A stretch of 64,000 bases of DNA, from positions 1,695,501 through 1,759,500 of the forward strand of contig BQWY01000001.1 of NCBI GenBank assembly GCA_036984305.1, written 5' to 3'. This stretch comes from Nitrospira sp. GTDB taxonomy: Bacteria > Nitrospirota > Nitrospiria > Nitrospirales > Nitrospiraceae. Of the stretch, positions 26,202-34,078 are shown one piece after another (within the stretch, counting starts at the first letter, position 1; every line of letters begins with the position of its first letter). Below the pieces are notes generated by a model, which did no database searches, was not told where the DNA came from, and saw only the letters and a program-made list of their open reading frames with translations. Both the position numbers and the translations under genes were made by a program.

Positions 26202-26999
26202 GTGCGCGCGGTTTTCATTGCGCCGAGGGGCCACCTCATTCGAACCACGTCTGTCTTCCCGAACACGCCAGGCAACTTGTTTCTACAGGGACTCCATCAG
26301 GCTGACTATCGCCTGCTGAACCATGCCCTGACGGAAGTCCATCTGAAGAGGGGCGCGGTACTTGGCGGCACGCTCGACCAACCGGATTTTGCCTATTTTC
26401 CCATTGACGCCGTGGTCTCTCTTGTCGGGACGACCACCGATGGCTTGGGCGTCGAAATCGGCATGGTTGGACGAGAAGGCTGCCTGGCCTTGCCGAGCTT
26501 GTTCGGGAGACCGGTGACCGCCTATCAAAAAATGGTGCAGTCTGCCGGCATGACGTGCCGGCTCCCCGGCCAGGTTTTGAGGGACGCCACACAGGCAAGT
26601 CGGACCCTTCGGGAACATCTGCTCCGGTACGGAAGCGTGCGAGTCATGCAGTTGGCTCAATCCGCCATCTGTCACCGCTTCCATAGGTTGGAGCAGCGGC
26701 TGTGTCGATGGCTTCTCTCCGTCCACGATCGCCTTGAAAGGAATGAAATCCAGGTCACGCATGAGAGCTTGGCACACCTGTTAGGTGGTCGACGACCAAC
26801 CCTCAACACCACGATCAAAGCCCTTCGGCATGTCGGTGTGGTGGAATATCGGCGCGGATCCGTGGTGATCAAGGACCGCAAGCGACTGGAAAGTTGTTCC
26901 TGTGAATGCTATCGCGTAATTGCCTCGGAGATACGCGAATTCCTCGGCAGAACTGTCATCTCGCTGACAGACAGATGTCCGGGGCCTCGACTACATTGA
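26202..26999 (+). CDS. Crp/Fnr-family transcriptional regulator (second of tandem pair)
   Basis: About 265 residues from a GTG at 26202; an earlier TTG at 26034 would give 321 residues and overlap the first regulator. The added N-terminus has no recognisable domain, so I favour the later start, with low certainty. Effector domain from VFPNTPGNLFLQGL through VGREGCLALPSL, then the dimer helix and HTH QVTHESLAHLLGGRRPTLNT. C-terminal SCSCECYRVI shares the Cys-x-Cys-Tyr element with the first regulator. The two align along most of their length, so they probably arose by duplication. Confidence 0.85.
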   Translation: MRAVFIAPRGHLIRTTSVFPNTPGNLFLQGLHQADYRLLNHALTEVHLKRGAVLGGTLDQPDFAYFPIDAVVSLVGTTTDGLGVEIGMVGREGCLALPSLFGRPVTAYQKMVQSAGMTCRLPGQVLRDATQASRTLREHLLRYGSVRVMQLAQSAICHRFHRLEQRLCRWLLSVHDRLERNEIQVTHESLAHLLGGRRPTLNTTIKALRHVGVVEYRRGSVVIKDRKRLESCSCECYRVIASEIREFLGRTVISLTDRCPGPRLH

Positions 27000-27043
27000 G
27001 TCGCACCTCCGAAGTCTATGTTTTGTCGATCTCAGCGGAGCGT

Positions 27044-27454
27044 ATGAAGGCTCAGACAAAGCGGCTTCTCCACGTCGACGAACATCGGGAGGATCGCGCA
27101 CGGATCAAAGCGTCCCTGCTCGAGCACATGCCGGAACTCGAAATCCACGAAGCGTGTTCCGGCCTTGAGGCGCTGCAGGTCATTCAATCACTTCAACTGG
27201 ATTGTGTTCTCTTGGATCTGAAGTTGCGGGATATCGTCGGGATGGAGTTGGTGCGCTTGATTCGTGAATTACAGGACAAGCCTCTTCCCATCATCGTGTG
27301 GACGGGGCTTAAGCACGACATACTGCGACAGGCTGCACTGTCAATGGGCATCCATTGCCATCTTCTCAAACGTCGAGATGAACGGGAGGTAGTTCTTGCG
27401 ATCCAGCGTGCGCTGGCCGATGGTATGATGGCGCATAAGTCGTTCCAGGCCTGA
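27044..27454 (+). CDS. Single-domain response regulator (receiver)
   Basis: 136 residues. LLHVDEHREDRARI gives the acidic pair at the start of the fold; the phosphoacceptor Asp is in CVLLDLKLRD (about 54); the conserved Thr region is IIVWTGLKHD and the Lys is in HLLKRRDE. No output domain, so it acts through a partner like CheY or Spo0F. I chose the ATG at 27044 because GGAG lies just upstream; a longer version would overlap the preceding regulator. No histidine kinase is adjacent. It may be part of the same regulatory module as the Crp/Fnr pair. Confidence 0.85.
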   Translation: MKAQTKRLLHVDEHREDRARIKASLLEHMPELEIHEACSGLEALQVIQSLQLDCVLLDLKLRDIVGMELVRLIRELQDKPLPIIVWTGLKHDILRQAALSMGIHCHLLKRRDEREVVLAIQRALADGMMAHKSFQA

Positions 27455-27514
27455 CCCTTCTTCAGCGCTCACCCCAGAGAGATGCCAGTACGTATATGTT
27501 CGATGGGTCGATAT

Positions 27515-27889
27515 CTAGGCCACGCCCGGCGTCGACATTTCACGACAGAGCGAGGCGCAGCGAGAACAGGCCTCCGCGCATGGTTCGCAGAGGGGATGTT
27601 GCGGAGCGTGTCGTCTGCACATCTCTGCACAGCGGTCACAGACGTCTGCGCAGAGGCGGCACAAGGCTTCCGACCATTCGGACGGTCGGCTCATCCACCG
27701 GGCACTGAGGGTACAAATCTCCGCGCAGTCCCAGCACAACCGAATGCACTGTTGCATCAGCTCCATGTCGCCGGTGTGCTTCATCGAGATCATGTCGTTT
27801 GCACAGGCCGTGCAGAGATGAGCGCACGCGTCGCAGGCTTCGATGCACTCCTCGAACTGTGGATTGGGAAACGGCTTGGATTTGGCCAT
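27515..27889 (-). CDS. Cys-rich four-helix bundle protein (DUF326/Csp-like)
   Basis: 124 residues with 19 cysteines arranged as repeated C-x2-C and C-x3-C along predicted helices (CIEACDACAHLCTACA, CIRLCWDCAEIC, CRLCADVCDRCAEMC, CEPCAEACSRCASLC). This matches the Csp-type copper-storage four-helix bundles, where cysteines line the core and bind many Cu(I) ions. GGAGGT precedes the ATG at 27889. No signal peptide, so cytoplasmic (Csp3-like). Its neighbour is a small zinc-ribbon-like protein gene 110 bases upstream on the same strand. Confidence 0.85.
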   Translation of the reverse strand: MAKSKPFPNPQFEECIEACDACAHLCTACANDMISMKHTGDMELMQQCIRLCWDCAEICTLSARWMSRPSEWSEALCRLCADVCDRCAEMCRRHAPQHPLCEPCAEACSRCASLCREMSTPGVA

Positions 27890-27999
27890 CGCATACCTCC
27901 GAATGGTGGAACAGGTAGCCCGTCGTAAGGGCGAGGAACGTGTCGATTGGAAATGGATCGCCCGGGTGCTGCGGAAATCCTCAGGGCGTGTCGGTAGGC

Positions 28000-28218
28000 T
28001 TACCGCGCCAGTTGCACGTATTTCGTTCCGCTCCCGGCCTGAATGACGCGCTCACAATCGTCGCAGTAGGTTTGTCGGAGTTCGAGATCGGTCCAGCGAA
28101 ATCCATACTTCGCGAGAAGCACATGCGCGTCGGTCCAACCCTGACCGTGTTGATCCTTAGCGAGTTCATCGCAAATCTTGCCACACCCCGTACAGAAGCG
28201 CGCCACTAAGAGCTTCAT
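28000..28218 (-). CDS. Small zinc-ribbon-like protein
   Basis: 72 residues; AAGGGGG precedes the ATG at 28218. CTGCGKICDE (about 9-18) and YCDDCERV (about 51-58) give two C-x2-C knuckles, plus a third cysteine, separated by a helix. Likely a structural zinc site in a small adaptor or redox protein. Same strand as the Cys-rich protein gene, and possibly co-transcribed. Exact family not recognised. Confidence 0.65.
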   Translation of the reverse strand: MKLLVARFCTGCGKICDELAKDQHGQGWTDAHVLLAKYGFRWTDLELRQTYCDDCERVIQAGSGTKYVQLAR

Positions 28219-28315
28219 CGGTATCCCCCTTCAATCTGGGTGAGCGACTCGGATTGGAGCGCCCATCGTGTCAAGGAATGGGTAGGAGTCTACTCTTCCG
28301 CACGCATGACCATCC

Positions 28316-28331
28316 CTAGGATAAACCCTAG
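28316..28331 (-). promoter_or_regulatory. CTRGG-N6-CCYAG motif, perfect copy
   Basis: CTAGG-ATAAAC-CCTAG (extended to six-base arms CCTAGG at 28315-28332). Reads toward the zinc-ribbon gene 98 bp away on the minus strand; SOD lies 204 bp away on the plus strand. Confidence 0.5.
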
Positions 28332-28385
28332 GCGACCCGACCGGCAGGGTGAGCGATTTGGAAAGGTCGCGACGAAAGGTATTGG

Positions 28386-28401
28386 CCAGGGTTCTGGCCA
28401 G
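28386..28401 (+). promoter_or_regulatory. CTRGG-N6-CCYAG motif, two mismatches
   Basis: CCAGG-GTTCTG-GCCAG, 134 bp before the superoxide dismutase gene. Confidence 0.35.
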
Positions 28402-28534
28402 TGACGGAAGGCAGGTGGTTCCCCCTATGATCCTCCTGAGGTTTGAGTCGTGGGTTCGGAACGGCCGGAGTGTCGGTCGGCACCGTATGCCCGGATCAAG
28501 GGTAACTGCCCGGAATTGAAAGGAGAAACGGACT

Positions 28535-29167
28535 ATGCTGCTTCAAGAGCCACATCGAGCACAGTCGTTTGAACTGCATGGGCTTCAGGGCATTTCGGAT
28601 AAGACCCTGGAGATGCACTTCAAGCTCTATGAGGGGTATGTCAAGGCGACGAACAAATTGCGCGGCCAGCTCTACGAGATTATTCGTGATCAACACATCG
28701 ACCAGGAGGAGATGCCGGCGTATTCCGAGCTGACTCGGAGATTGGGTTTCGAATACAACGGCATGGTTCTTCATGAGTACTATTTCAGCAATCTCATCGG
28801 GCCAAAGCGAGAAGCGCTCAAGGCACACGGTGCGTTCTCGAAGGTTGCCGAGGACAGTTTCGGCTCCTTTGATCTCTGGAAAACGGATTTTACCAGCGTC
28901 GGGAATATGCGCGGCGTTGGATGGGCGATCTGTTATCTGGATCCTGCCAGTGGTCGTGTCTCCAACCATTGGATCAGCCTTCATGAACACGGCAACATCG
29001 CGGGGTTCGTGCCGCTCCTGGTCATGGACGTATGGGAACATGCCTACCTGCTCGACTACAAACCGTCTGAACGGGGAGAGTACATCGATGCATTCTTTGC
29101 CAACGTCAATTGGAAGCTTGTCGAAGAGCGCCTGGACTTGGGCGTGCCCGCCCTCCAGCGCCTCTAG
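28535..29167 (+). CDS. Fe/Mn superoxide dismutase
   Basis: 210 residues; GAAAGGAG precedes the ATG. N-terminal two-helix domain (LQGISDKTLEMHFKLYEGYV, with metal ligand His28) and C-terminal alpha/beta domain. Metal ligands read as His28, His in GMVLHEYYFSN (about 80), Asp and His in VMDVWEHAYLLDY (about 164 and 168). The N-terminal FELHGLQGISDKTLEMH differs from the E. coli pattern but matches cytosolic Fe/Mn-SODs of related phyla. No signal peptide. Two copies of the 16-bp motif lie in the divergent region upstream. Single gene, protects against superoxide during aerobic metabolism. Confidence 0.93.
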   Translation: MLLQEPHRAQSFELHGLQGISDKTLEMHFKLYEGYVKATNKLRGQLYEIIRDQHIDQEEMPAYSELTRRLGFEYNGMVLHEYYFSNLIGPKREALKAHGAFSKVAEDSFGSFDLWKTDFTSVGNMRGVGWAICYLDPASGRVSNHWISLHEHGNIAGFVPLLVMDVWEHAYLLDYKPSERGEYIDAFFANVNWKLVEERLDLGVPALQRL

Positions 29168-29286
29168 GGTGAATTCGTAGGCTCGGGCTGGCGACAAGAG
29201 GTCGGGGAGGCCGGTGAGCGCAAGGGACATGGCACGCACAGGCCTTTCATCCGCTCACCGATACAGGCATGCGAAGGAGATTTGTC

Positions 29287-29766
29287 ATGCAACGACATCT
29301 TCGTTCATTGAGACGATCGTTGATAGGGGGAGTTGCGCTGGCGTCAACAGCATTGATTGGGTTGCCTTCGGTCGTAGACCTTGGATGGGGTGGGACGTCA
29401 GGCGTTCCGGGGACACAGACGCCGCAAGCCGTTCGATCCGGGGAGACCGAGACGGATGCGGAGGTACGCGCGCGCGTGGAGAAACGGCTTCTGCTGGAAG
29501 ATGAGATTGCGTGGAGCAATCTCGTGGTGGACGTGACGGATGGAGAGGTCACGCTTGATGGCATGGTACGGAGCCAGGTTGAAAAGGGATTGGCCACGAA
29601 GCTCGCGGTCACGGTGCCAGGAGTAAAAGTCTTGAACAACCGGCTTATCGTGAACGCCAACCTACCGGCGTCACCGGACGACCGGAACGTTCATATTGAA
29701 CGACAAGACCGCGACCGTGTGCTCGAGGGGCAACCAGGGACGAAGGACAAGCAGATTCTTCCCTAA
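29287..29766 (+). CDS. Secreted BON-domain protein
   Basis: 159 residues from the ATG at 29287 (GAAGGAG eight bases upstream). Signal-like N-terminus with RR and GGVALASTALIGL. One BON domain (about 58-120: VRARVEKRLLLEDEIAWSN, VVDVTDGEVTLDGMV, VKVLNNRLIV), of the phospholipid-binding or OsmY type, usually periplasmic. The C-terminal 30 residues are polar and basic. A strong hairpin (29886-29908) lies 120 bp downstream and may terminate the transcript. Confidence 0.82.
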   Translation: MQRHLRSLRRSLIGGVALASTALIGLPSVVDLGWGGTSGVPGTQTPQAVRSGETETDAEVRARVEKRLLLEDEIAWSNLVVDVTDGEVTLDGMVRSQVEKGLATKLAVTVPGVKVLNNRLIVNANLPASPDDRNVHIERQDRDRVLEGQPGTKDKQILP

Positions 29767-29885
29767 CGCCATGCAGGGCCACCTCGTCTCAGGTCATGAC
29801 CACGCGAGGGAAGCGGCTTCCTGTGCCAGTCCTGTGACCCGCGATTCGTTTCAGGTGGTTGGGTCAAGGAGCCAGTTTGAAGGAA

Positions 29886-29908
29886 GAGGTGGCCTTCGTG
29901 GCCACCTC
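29886..29908 (+). terminator. Hairpin after BON-domain gene
   Basis: GAGGTGGCC (29886-29894) pairs perfectly with GGCCACCTC (29900-29908), five-base loop, no clear T-tract; 120 bases after the stop. Confidence 0.4.
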
Positions 29909-29984
29909 GCGAAGGCATTGTTTGTCCTGCTGTTGCCCCTCCAACGGAGCGTCGCGATTTCTCCAGGGATTCAGTCTCGACCTT

Positions 29985-30000
29985 TTAGGGGTTCATCTAG
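29985..30000 (+). promoter_or_regulatory. CTRGG-N6-CCYAG motif, two mismatches
   Basis: TTAGG-GGTTCA-TCTAG, 82 bp before the small basic protein gene at 30083. Confidence 0.4.
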
Positions 30001-30082
30001 TCTGGATGGTTATCCAATCGGGATTAGGCTGGAAATGAACGTCAGAAGATAATTCTGGCAAAGGAGCCAAGGAGGTGTGGTC

Positions 30083-30274
30083 ATGCAGCAACAAGTCAAA
30101 CAGACGTTCCGCCGGAAAGGTCGGTTACGGACGGGTGAGGAAGACACAGGCCTATGGCCTCTATCCGCCCGTGAATTCGTGAAGCTGCCGGCCACCTCGC
30201 TTGGAGTGAGCGGTCGCCCTGTGGCAAAGCATGACTCCGCTTCGAAACCGGTTCGGGATCATAAGCCCGGATGA
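30083..30274 (+). CDS. Small basic hypothetical protein
   Basis: 63 residues (QQQVKQTFRRKGRLRTGEED near the start), hydrophilic and basic, no recognised domain. Support is the strong AAGGAGGTG eight bases before the ATG at 30083 and the nearby copy of the 16-bp motif. It could be a small DNA-associated or stress-induced protein, or not a gene at all. Confidence 0.45.
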   Translation: MQQQVKQTFRRKGRLRTGEEDTGLWPLSAREFVKLPATSLGVSGRPVAKHDSASKPVRDHKPG

Positions 30275-30503
30275 TGTGGGGACAGATAGGGCGCAAGTAC
30301 CACACTCGGAGCGGATCTTGGTTTGTCGGCTACGGGGCAATATCGCAGGGGAGGTCCTCGAGCACGTTTCGGGTTGCTGATTCGGATCTGAACCTGCGTT
30401 TGGTTGAATCGAAGGGGGGTGCCCCACGCGAAGAAAATTGTCGTCCGCCGCTCGAACGCAGGCGGCGGTCCAGCCTGCCTCGTCTACTTTCAAATCAGGA
30501 GGA

Positions 30504-30713
30504 TCATTCCAGAGTCCTGGGAACCGTCGTGTTGTTGGTTTGGCTGCAATACTGAACCCCGATCACGAGCAGCGTCATGACCAACAAGGCTGCTAGAAAG
30601 GATGAGAGAATACTGACGGGGCCGGTGCCGACTGCCGTCCTACCGGTTACCACATACCCGACAATCGCGCCGACGAGTCCTATGAAAATGATGAGGGCGC
30701 CCCACATCAACAT
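30504..30713 (-). CDS. Small two-helix membrane protein
   Basis: 69 residues. MLMWGALIIFIGLVGAIVGYV and SILSSFLAALLVMTLLVIGV form two membrane helices; a short polar tail follows. AGGAGGTTCTGTC precedes the ATG. Size and composition resemble the small DUF1328-like and stress-induced membrane proteins, but I make no family call. Confidence 0.6.
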   Translation of the reverse strand: MLMWGALIIFIGLVGAIVGYVVTGRTAVGTGPVSILSSFLAALLVMTLLVIGVQYCSQTNNTTVPRTLE

Positions 30714-31112
30714 GACAGAACCTCCTGAGCAAGGTGCCGCCTACTGGGTGACCCAAATACCAGCTCACGTTCCAACGTACGCTTACCATCCTTGGCCGTC
30801 GTGGGGCACTGGTGACACCCCTGGCTCCGCGCCACGGAGGCAGTCCGACCCAGATGCAAGGCATTTATTCGTAGAGCATCCGTCCCCATAGGGCGCAACA
30901 AAACACTGATTGGGCACAATGGGTTGCATGTTCTGCCAGGTATGCAGCCCCTCGGGGGTTCTCTAGTTTGCCCGGTTGATCATTGTCTATAGAGTAAAAA
31001 AGTGAGACTGCCTGTAGCGGTCTCCTATAATCTTTCGCTGGAAGAGACGAGATGGCGTGCCTCGTGAGGACGAACCTGTTGGCGAGTGAAGACTTGACAT
31101 GAAGGAGGACCT
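30714..31112. other. Intergenic region with motif copy
   Basis: No gene seen between the small membrane protein and the hypothetical protein at 31113. It holds the motif at 30952-30967 and, near 31101, the GAAGGAGGAC ribosome site of the next gene. Confidence 0.4.
30952..30967 (+). promoter_or_regulatory. CTRGG-N6-CCYAG motif, two mismatches
   Basis: CTCGG-GGGTTC-TCTAG, 145 bp before the secreted/anchored protein gene at 31113. Confidence 0.35.
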
Positions 31113-31577
31113 ATGACGCGACTGGGATTCACGAATCTGGGCGTGGCGGCCTTGTTTGGGTTTTTGGGAGGTTGGGTGGCGACGGCATTCCTGGGGCTGT
31201 CGGCTGTGACTGCCCAGGTCGGGGAGAGGTATCCTGTCACCACCACGGGGATCACGATCGTCACGGAGGAAGGTCAGCCTCGCGCTAGTCTGACGCTCTG
31301 GGACAACCAACATCCGGCGCTGATTTTTGCCGACGACAAGTGCGAACGTCGTGCGGCCCTGACAGTGGCACCGATGGAGCGGGCCGGGCTGACGTTGTAT
31401 GGCGAGGATTGCAAGAGGCGTGTGGCGCTGGAGCTTCAAGCGGACGATCTGCCCAGCCTGGTCCTCCGCGACACTGAGGATGTTCCCCGTGCCAGGCTGC
31501 ACCTCCTGAAAGATGGAAGTCCTGTATTCGCCTTATACGATCCGACGGGGAAGCGGTTGCAGACGTTTCCCGATTAA
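31113..31577 (+). CDS. Membrane-anchored protein with repeated beta segments
   Basis: 154 residues; GAAGGAGGAC precedes the ATG. One N-terminal hydrophobic helix (VAALFGFLGGWVATAFLGLSAV) acts as an anchor or uncleaved signal. The rest is built of short repeating beta-strand pairs (GQPRASLTLWDNQHPALIFA, CERRAALTVAPMERAGLTLY, CKRRVALELQADDLPSLVLR, VPRARLHLLKDGSPVFALY), four units of about 22-25 residues, each with an Arg-Ala/Val-x-Leu start. That suggests a small beta-solenoid or blade-like periplasmic domain. Function unknown. Confidence 0.65.
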   Translation: MTRLGFTNLGVAALFGFLGGWVATAFLGLSAVTAQVGERYPVTTTGITIVTEEGQPRASLTLWDNQHPALIFADDKCERRAALTVAPMERAGLTLYGEDCKRRVALELQADDLPSLVLRDTEDVPRARLHLLKDGSPVFALYDPTGKRLQTFPD

Positions 31578-31728
31578 TGTCCTATGCGGTGTGACGCTGT
31601 CGGCGAGCATGACGGATAAGCCCCTGATGACACGGACGGCCTCCGGCGTTTCCGCCGGTATCCGGTCCGTTCGACTCTCCGTGAGACATGTTCCAATGGA
31701 GACGCTTGAAGGGCAACAGGAGTAGCTG

Positions 31729-33552
31729 ATGGGGACATTTCCGGCGATTGAAGATCACGGCGTTGTGGGAGACTTACATACGGTCGCGCTCGTCAGCTTG
31801 GACGGTGTGGTCGATTTTATGTGCTTTCCCAGTTTTGATTCCCCGACGATCTTTGCTTCCCTTCTCGATCCCGAAAAGGGAGGTGAATTTCGCATCGATC
31901 CGCTGCACGGGGAGGGGCGGCGGAGGCAGATGTACCTGCCGGATTCCACTATACTCTTGACCCGATTTTATTCCGACCGTGGGGTCTCCGAGTTGAGTGA
32001 CGTGATGCCCGTGGAAGAGCAGGATCACGCCCATCAACTGGTGCGACGAATCAAGATGGTGCACGGAAGTGCACGTTTTCGTATGCGATGTGCTCCTCGG
32101 TTCGACTATGGACGAACTCCGCACCAGCTCGTGGCGCATGGGGACAAGGAAATCGTGTTTCAGCCGGAAGGCTCGGTTGGCCTTGCGTTGAGGTTGCGGA
32201 CTTCTGTCCCGATGAGGCGGCGGAACGGGGAGGCGGTGGCTGAATTCTCCCTCAAAGCAGGCGAGCACGCGGCTTTTATTTTGGAGGATGCGTCCCTTGA
32301 GACGCGTGGCCGGGAAGTGACGGACCGTGAGGTGGCGACCGAATTCAAGGAAACATTGAATTTCTGGCGAAACTGGGCGAATCGCTCGACGTACAAAGGC
32401 CGGTGGCGGGAGCCGGTGTCACGCTCGGCTCTGACCCTCAAACTGCTCACGTACCAGCCGACCGGTGCGTTGCTGGCGGCGCCTACCTTTGGTCTGCCGG
32501 AGGAAATCGGAGGGCCTCGAAACTGGGACTATCGCTATACCTGGATCCGTGACGCCAGTTTTACGGTCTACGCCTTTCTCCGACTCGGGTACACGGAAGA
32601 GGCGACGGCCTTCATGCGTTGGATTCAGGATCGCTGTGCCGATCAGGAATGGAATGGATCGCTGCAAGTTCTCTACGGGATTCGTGGCGAAAAGGAAATC
32701 AAGGAGGAAACCCTGGACCACTGGTCCGGGTACCGTAACTCGCGCCCCGTGCGGATCGGAAACGACGCGTTCCAGCAGGTGCAACTCGACTTGTACGGTG
32801 CCTTGCTCGACTCGGTCTATCTCTATAACAAGTACGTCGAGCAGATTTCCTACGATATGTGGCAGGATCTATCCAAGCTGATCGATTGGGTCTGTGACCA
32901 TTGGGATGCCGTAGGCCATGGAATGTGGGAGGTACGGGGGAAGAGCCGGCACTGGATCAGTTCCCAACTCATGTGCTGGGTTGCCCTGGACCGGGGATTG
33001 CGTCTGGCCGATAAACGATCGTTTCCAGCTCCCCGTGAGCGGTGGAGGGTGCGTCGTGACGACATTCATCGGCATATTATGACCGAATGCTGGGATGAAC
33101 GGCGCCAGACATTCTTCCAGTCTTCCCAAAGTCGCAGTCTGGATGCCTCGTGCCTGCTCATGCCCCTCATGAAATTCGTCGCCCCCAACGACCCTCGCTG
33201 GATCTCGACGCTGCAGGCGATCGAAGCCGACCTCGTCGAGGATTCTCTGGTGTATCGGTACGACGATCAGGCCAGACGGTCGGACGGATTAGACGGCGGA
33301 GAGGGCACATTCTCGTTGTGTTCGTTCTGGTACGTCGAGTGCCTCTCCCGTGCGGGAGACTTGCACAAGGCGCGGTTGCTCTTCGAGAAAATGCTGGGGT
33401 ATGCCAATCATGTCGGGCTGTACTCGGAACAACTTGGGATGAGCACACACCATTTGGGAAACTTTCCGCAAGCCCTGACTCACCTGTCGTTGATCAGTGC
33501 CGCCTACGATTTGCACCATCGCTTGGAGCACGGGGGCGTATCCTCCTCCTAG
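31729..33552 (+). CDS. Glycoside hydrolase family 15 protein (glucoamylase/trehalase type)
   Basis: 607 residues with the GH15 layout: an N-terminal beta-sandwich (about 1-230, AIEDHGVVGDLHTVALVSLDG, then FPSFDSPTIFASLLD) and an (alpha/alpha)6 catalytic barrel (about 240-600, RNWDYRYTWIRDASFTVYAF). Candidate catalytic acids are the Glu in GHGMWEVRG (about 403) and the Glu in GLYSEQLGM (about 567), positions of the acid and base in glucoamylases. No signal peptide, so it acts inside the cell on glycogen, maltooligosaccharides or trehalose, a plausible osmolyte turnover enzyme. No other starch genes nearby. Confidence 0.92.
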   Translation: MGTFPAIEDHGVVGDLHTVALVSLDGVVDFMCFPSFDSPTIFASLLDPEKGGEFRIDPLHGEGRRRQMYLPDSTILLTRFYSDRGVSELSDVMPVEEQDHAHQLVRRIKMVHGSARFRMRCAPRFDYGRTPHQLVAHGDKEIVFQPEGSVGLALRLRTSVPMRRRNGEAVAEFSLKAGEHAAFILEDASLETRGREVTDREVATEFKETLNFWRNWANRSTYKGRWREPVSRSALTLKLLTYQPTGALLAAPTFGLPEEIGGPRNWDYRYTWIRDASFTVYAFLRLGYTEEATAFMRWIQDRCADQEWNGSLQVLYGIRGEKEIKEETLDHWSGYRNSRPVRIGNDAFQQVQLDLYGALLDSVYLYNKYVEQISYDMWQDLSKLIDWVCDHWDAVGHGMWEVRGKSRHWISSQLMCWVALDRGLRLADKRSFPAPRERWRVRRDDIHRHIMTECWDERRQTFFQSSQSRSLDASCLLMPLMKFVAPNDPRWISTLQAIEADLVEDSLVYRYDDQARRSDGLDGGEGTFSLCSFWYVECLSRAGDLHKARLLFEKMLGYANHVGLYSEQLGMSTHHLGNFPQALTHLSLISAAYDLHHRLEHGGVSSS

Positions 33553-33581
33553 CTGTGAGCAGCGTGGTCTCTGGCTGGCAG

Positions 33582-34013
33582 CTATCCTCGCCCGGCTTCC
33601 ACGGCCTCTGAGTGTTGTCGTGCTTGTTCGCGGGCATCGACGCTCATCGGACCAGGGCCATAGACCGAGACGTACAGCAGTCCTCCCATGATAGCGAGAT
33701 TTTTCAAAAAGTGGATGAACTGATTCTGATCTCCGAAGTCCGTATGGAAAATGAGTGTAGTGGGCACGAGAAAAAGTGCCAAGAGGAGCCCTGCCCGCCG
33801 AGTGTGGTAGCCGAGCAGCAAGGCTAGGCCTGCTCCAATCTCAACCGCAATCGCTCCCGCGTAGAGAAGACCGGTCGCCGTGGTCATGCCATGGGAGGCC
33901 ATATATTGCTGTGTCGCCTCTGGCGTCGCGATTTTGTTGATGCCGGACATGACGAAAATCAGCGCGAGCAGGATACGGCCGGCTAACGCTCCATATGTTT
34001 CGGTCTGTCCCAT
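33582..34013 (-). CDS. DoxX-family membrane protein
   Basis: 143 residues with four membrane helices: about 10-28 (LAGRILLALIFVMSGINKI), 48-68 (GLLYAGAIAVEIGAGLALLL), 72-92 and 105-125. The GRILLALIFVMSGINKI start is the DoxX signature. GAGGGGA lies 8 bases before the ATG at 34013. DoxX proteins are associated with detoxification and oxidative-stress systems, sometimes with thioredoxin-like partners, none of which is adjacent here. The gene converges on GH15 with only 29 bases between stops and follows the transaldolase-like gene on the same strand. Confidence 0.85.
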   Translation of the reverse strand: MGQTETYGALAGRILLALIFVMSGINKIATPEATQQYMASHGMTTATGLLYAGAIAVEIGAGLALLLGYHTRRAGLLLALFLVPTTLIFHTDFGDQNQFIHFLKNLAIMGGLLYVSVYGPGPMSVDAREQARQHSEAVEAGRG

Positions 34014-34078
34014 GGTCATTCCCCTCTGTGGACGTGGGCTGGCGGTGTGAGCCCGCGTCGTACGCCACCGGACCCGAG

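Larger units (their letters stand above)
29767..30082. other. Intergenic region with hairpin and motif copy
   Basis: No gene seen. It holds the hairpin at 29886-29908 and the 16-bp motif at 29985-30000; otherwise unremarkable. Confidence 0.4.
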
